From the NCBI GenBank assembly GCA_934725425.1, contig CAKVAX010000001.1, positions 62,001 through 126,000 on the forward strand: a stretch of DNA of 64,000 nt. The letters are read 5' to 3'. Below the pieces are notes generated by a model, which had not been told where the DNA came from, did not search any database, and saw only the letters and a list, made by a program, of their open reading frames with translations. The translations under genes and the position numbers were made by a program. This DNA is from an uncultured Eubacteriales bacterium (GTDB lineage Bacteria > Bacillota > Clostridia > Oscillospirales > Acutalibacteraceae). Positions 61,633 to 64,000 of this stretch are shown piece by piece. Position 1 is the first letter of the stretch, and each line of letters opens with the position of its first letter.

Positions 61633-62805
61633 TTGAATATTGTAAGATGGTTCCTGGGGTATATTTCGTTTGAAATCGAAGGAGAATGCACGGAAAAGCT
61701 TATAAATAGATTTATAAAAGAAAAAATAAGTGTATGGGACATAAGTAAAATCGGAAGGAGCTTTTATGGTAGAGTTCTGGAACCGGATTTTGAAAAATTT
61801 GAAAAAATAGTAGAAGACAGTAATTGCATCTATAAAATCAGAAAAGAAAAAGGATGGCCTTTTTTTAGAAATAAATATCGAAAACGAATTGGATTTCTGA
61901 TAGGCATAGCGGCTTTTTTGAGCGTTATTTATTGCTTTTCATTTTACATTTGGAACGTAAAAGTTTCCGGAAATGAAAATTTAAGTACCGATGAAGTATT
62001 ACAAACCGTAAGAGATCTTGGAATTTATCCGGGAGTTTCCAAAAAAAGCATTAATTTTCCGCAGGCTGAACAAATGGCAATGATAAGGCTAAAAGATGTT
62101 GCTTGGATGTCGATCAATGTTTCCGGAAGTTGTGTTAACGTATCTTTGAAAGAAAAGGCAAAGCAACCGGAACTTGTTTCTAAAGGCGAGCCTTGTAATA
62201 TAGTTGCAAAATGCAATGGGCAAATTGAAAAAGTAGAGACGTATATCGGTACCGCCTGTGTTAGTACCAATGATGTTGTCACTCAAGGACAGCTTTTGAT
62301 TAGCGGTATTGTAGAAAATTTAAATAACGAAAATTCTTTTGTGTGTGCAGAAGGAAAAGTTTTTGCTAAAGTGAGAAAAAATATTGTCCAAAGCATTGAA
62401 ATTAATCAAACAAAATCTAAAGATACCGGAAAAGTAATTAAAAAATATGATTTTTACGTTTTTGGTATGAAAATTCCTGCAGGGCATCATAAAAATACAG
62501 ACGAGAATTATAGGTTGGAAGAAAAAGAAAGTAAGCCGGTTGTTTTTGGCATGGAGCTACCGTTCAAAATGAAAAAAGATATTTATTATGAACAATCATA
62601 CGAGGATATTTCTTTATCGGAGGAAGAGGCTTACTCAGAATTGGAAAAAAATATTAACGACAAAGAAAATCAGGAGCTCGTGGAATGCGAAATTTTAGAA
62701 AAATCTTCATCAAAATATGTCGAAGGCGAAAAGGCGGTTATTAATAATACCTATATTTGTATGGAAAATATAGGTAAAAAAGAAAAAATTTTATTTGAAG
62801 ATTAG
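61633..62805 (+). CDS. yqfD: Sporulation protein YqfD
   Basis: 390 residues, TTG start at 61633 after TGAGGTGAGTAGAGG. N-terminal cytosolic part, one membrane helix (about 88-110: RIGFLIGIAAFLSVIYCFSFYI), then an extracytoplasmic domain: VKVSGNENLSTDEVL (POTRA-like start) and the segment ending in VFGMELPFKM. Matches YqfD. Unlike Bacillus, phoH does not follow; ybeY does. Confidence 0.93.
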   Translation: MNIVRWFLGYISFEIEGECTEKLINRFIKEKISVWDISKIGRSFYGRVLEPDFEKFEKIVEDSNCIYKIRKEKGWPFFRNKYRKRIGFLIGIAAFLSVIYCFSFYIWNVKVSGNENLSTDEVLQTVRDLGIYPGVSKKSINFPQAEQMAMIRLKDVAWMSINVSGSCVNVSLKEKAKQPELVSKGEPCNIVAKCNGQIEKVETYIGTACVSTNDVVTQGQLLISGIVENLNNENSFVCAEGKVFAKVRKNIVQSIEINQTKSKDTGKVIKKYDFYVFGMKIPAGHHKNTDENYRLEEKESKPVVFGMELPFKMKKDIYYEQSYEDISLSEEEAYSELEKNINDKENQELVECEILEKSSSKYVEGEKAVINNTYICMENIGKKEKILFED

Positions 62806-62876
62806 TAAAATATTCACCAAAAAGTAAAGTGTATGTTTGAACCTCATGAAATTATTTTATATTTATAATAAAGTGT

Positions 62877-62905
62877 TTGACAAGAGAGGAAACTTGCATT
62901 ATAAT
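62877..62905 (+). promoter_or_regulatory. Perfect consensus promoter upstream of ybeY
   Basis: TTGACA (62877-62882), 17-base spacer, TATAAT (62900-62905), the strongest promoter match in the window. Confidence 0.85.
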
Positions 62906-63150
62906 TAATATTTGTAAAACATTTTGCAAATGTACCTTGAAACGCTAAGAAAATTAATTTGTTTTAACAAAAAAGCTTGTAAGAGATGTAGAAAATTGTA
63001 ATAAATAACGGTAAAACGTATTATTAAGAAAATATTATGAGACTTATTGTTGATAATTAGTAACTAAATCAGAAGTTTTTTTAGCAAAGGGCAATAAAAT
63101 TTATGTAAGTAACAAATTTCGTGTTTATTAATTCAGGAGGATGAAATTTA
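62906..63150 (+). other. Long untranslated leader between promoter and ybeY
   Basis: About 240 transcribed bases before ybeY, AT-rich, without a sizeable reading frame or a recognised riboswitch or T-box. It has imperfect inverted pieces such as ATTTGTAAAACATTTTGCAAAT (62910 region) and a terminal GAGGATG site. It could be a leader or a small RNA. Confidence 0.4.
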
Positions 63151-63669
63151 ATGGTTGTTGACAAAACTAGAGTAATAATAGTGAATAGACAAAAGGAGAT
63201 AAAAATTCCGACAGGAATTCGTATGCTTATAAGAAGATGCTGCAATGCTGTGCTTAAACTCGAAAAATTTAAAGGTTCCGCAGAGGTGAGCGTCACTATA
63301 GTTGACAATGCGTACATACAAAGTTTGAATAAACAATATAGGAATAAAGATGTGCCTACCGACGTTCTTTCTTTCCCTATGGGCGAAAATGGTGTTTATG
63401 AAATTGATCCCGAAACAAATTCTCAAATCTTGGGAGATATAGTTATTTCTATGGAGAAAGTTTTGGAACAGAGCAAATTGTACGGACATAGCTTAAGAAG
63501 AGAAGTAGCGTATCTTACTGCTCACGGAATGCTTCATTTGTTGGGTTACGACCACGAAAAAGGCGGAATTGAAAAAATGCGCATGAGAGAAAGAGAAGAT
63601 AGAGTTCTTGATTTGTTAGGATTTTCCAATGCCGTTTCTTACGTATTAGATGAAGAAGAAACCAAATAG
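63151..63669 (+). CDS. ybeY: rRNA maturation endoribonuclease YbeY
   Basis: 172 residues. The metal site is HGMLHLLGYDH (HxxxHxxxxxH), with DVLSFPMGENG preceding it. Needed for 16S rRNA 3' maturation and ribosome quality control. The N-terminus is about 20 residues longer than usual. Ribosome site CAGGAGGATG. Its stop is one base before the next start. Confidence 0.95.
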   Translation: MVVDKTRVIIVNRQKEIKIPTGIRMLIRRCCNAVLKLEKFKGSAEVSVTIVDNAYIQSLNKQYRNKDVPTDVLSFPMGENGVYEIDPETNSQILGDIVISMEKVLEQSKLYGHSLRREVAYLTAHGMLHLLGYDHEKGGIEKMRMREREDRVLDLLGFSNAVSYVLDEEETK

Positions 63670-63670
63670 T

Positions 63671-64000
63671 ATGAGAATTTTAAAAAGCTTTAAATATGCA
63701 ATCAGAGGTATAATTTATACAATAAGAAACGAACGAAACATGAGAGTACATTCGGTCGTTTCTCTTTGTGTTATTTTTCTTTCTTTCTTTTTTAATTTAT
63801 CTGCTGAAAAGTACTGCATTCTAGGTCTTGTAATATCTTTCGTTATTGTTAGTGAAGTGATAAACAGCTCGCTGGAAAGCTTGATAGATTTGTGCGCAAA
63901 GGACTATAATTCAATCGCTAAAGCAGCTAAAGATATGGCCGCGGGAGCTGTTTTGATAGCTTCAGTTACGGCGGTTATTGTCGGAGGAATATTGTTTAGC
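63671..64000 (+). CDS. dgkA: Undecaprenol/diacylglycerol kinase DgkA family, 3'-truncated
   Basis: First 110 codons; the gene continues past the window. SFKYAIRGIIYTIRNERNMRVH (N-terminal) and FVIVSEVINSSLESLIDL (catalytic Glu region) match Gram-positive DgkA. Three membrane helices. Recycles undecaprenol for wall synthesis. The order ybeY-dgkA matches B. subtilis. Confidence 0.92.
   Translation, partial: MRILKSFKYAIRGIIYTIRNERNMRVHSVVSLCVIFLSFFFNLSAEKYCILGLVISFVIVSEVINSSLESLIDLCAKDYNSIAKAAKDMAAGAVLIASVTAVIVGGILFS

Overview
The window is one continuous stretch of a low-GC, endospore-forming member of the Clostridia (Firmicutes). Evidence: the complete spoIIIAA-AH operon, yabP/yabQ, yqfC/yqfD and a YlbJ-type protein; DivIVA/SepF division genes; the RicA-like protein between miaB and mutS; two MurA paralogues; a PrkC/PrpC pair; and lysine/DAP synthesis by the DapL aminotransferase. 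The low GC and the DUF4364, DUF348/G5/3D and CxxC zinc-ribbon genes fit an Oscillospiraceae-like gut or anaerobic lineage. I cannot name the genus. I see no insertion sequence, prophage, CRISPR array or restriction system; this is core chromosome.

Layout. 1-1056: tail of an SDR reductase and two small membrane-protein genes on the minus strand. 1239-9895: miaB, ricA-like, mutS, mutL, miaA and an HlyD-like membrane protein (tRNA modification and mismatch repair). 10155-11963: sepF, divIVA and a small coiled-coil membrane protein. 12010-14814 (minus): tadA, a cation efflux carrier and a cohesin/cadherin-like surface protein. 14887-22375: mscS, a DUF4364 gene, then rlmN, prpC, prkC, murA and a WalJ-like hydrolase. 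22382-25509 (minus): a glycosyltransferase flanked by two flippase-like membrane proteins. 25714-30698: second murA, ftsQ, a methionine-gamma-lyase-like gene, then yabP, yabQ, divIC and yabR. 30851-38252: dapF, pyrG, dapL, recA, recX, pgsA, cysS. 38292-42251: potABCD polyamine importer. 42296-44649: cmk, plsC, ispH and a double-glycine leader peptide gene. 44632-48699: M24 peptidase, thiT, cell-wall amidase, ferritin, tRNA-Gly and tRNA-Leu, an unknown gene. 48716-50224: orphan solute-binding lipoprotein. 50404-55330: spoIIIAA-AH. 55390-58382 (minus): Nif3-like, trmK, a zinc-ribbon gene with a tRNA-like leader, and a DUF11 protein. 58835-64000: a YabE-like 3D-domain protein, a YlbJ-like protein, yqfC, yqfD, ybeY and the start of a dgkA-type kinase.

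How the genes work together. Several blocks support envelope growth and division (sepF, divIVA, ftsQ, divIC, both murA, dapF, dapL, prkC/prpC, plsC, pgsA). Others are translation fidelity and tRNA/rRNA modification (miaA, miaB, rlmN, tadA, trmK, ybeY), DNA repair (mutS, mutL, recA, recX) and forespore-mother cell communication (spoIIIA).

The most unusual observations are as follows. (i) At least three genes (methionine-gamma-lyase-like at 27896, ispH at 43588, thiT at 45933) appear to start with AUU or AUA, each with a well-placed Shine-Dalgarno sequence; gene finders restricted to ATG/GTG/TTG would truncate or misplace them. (ii) A 67-nt degenerate tRNA-Thr-like element sits between a strong promoter and a CxxC zinc-ribbon gene. 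(iii) There is an orphan peptide with a double-glycine leader. I found no clearly new multi-gene system.
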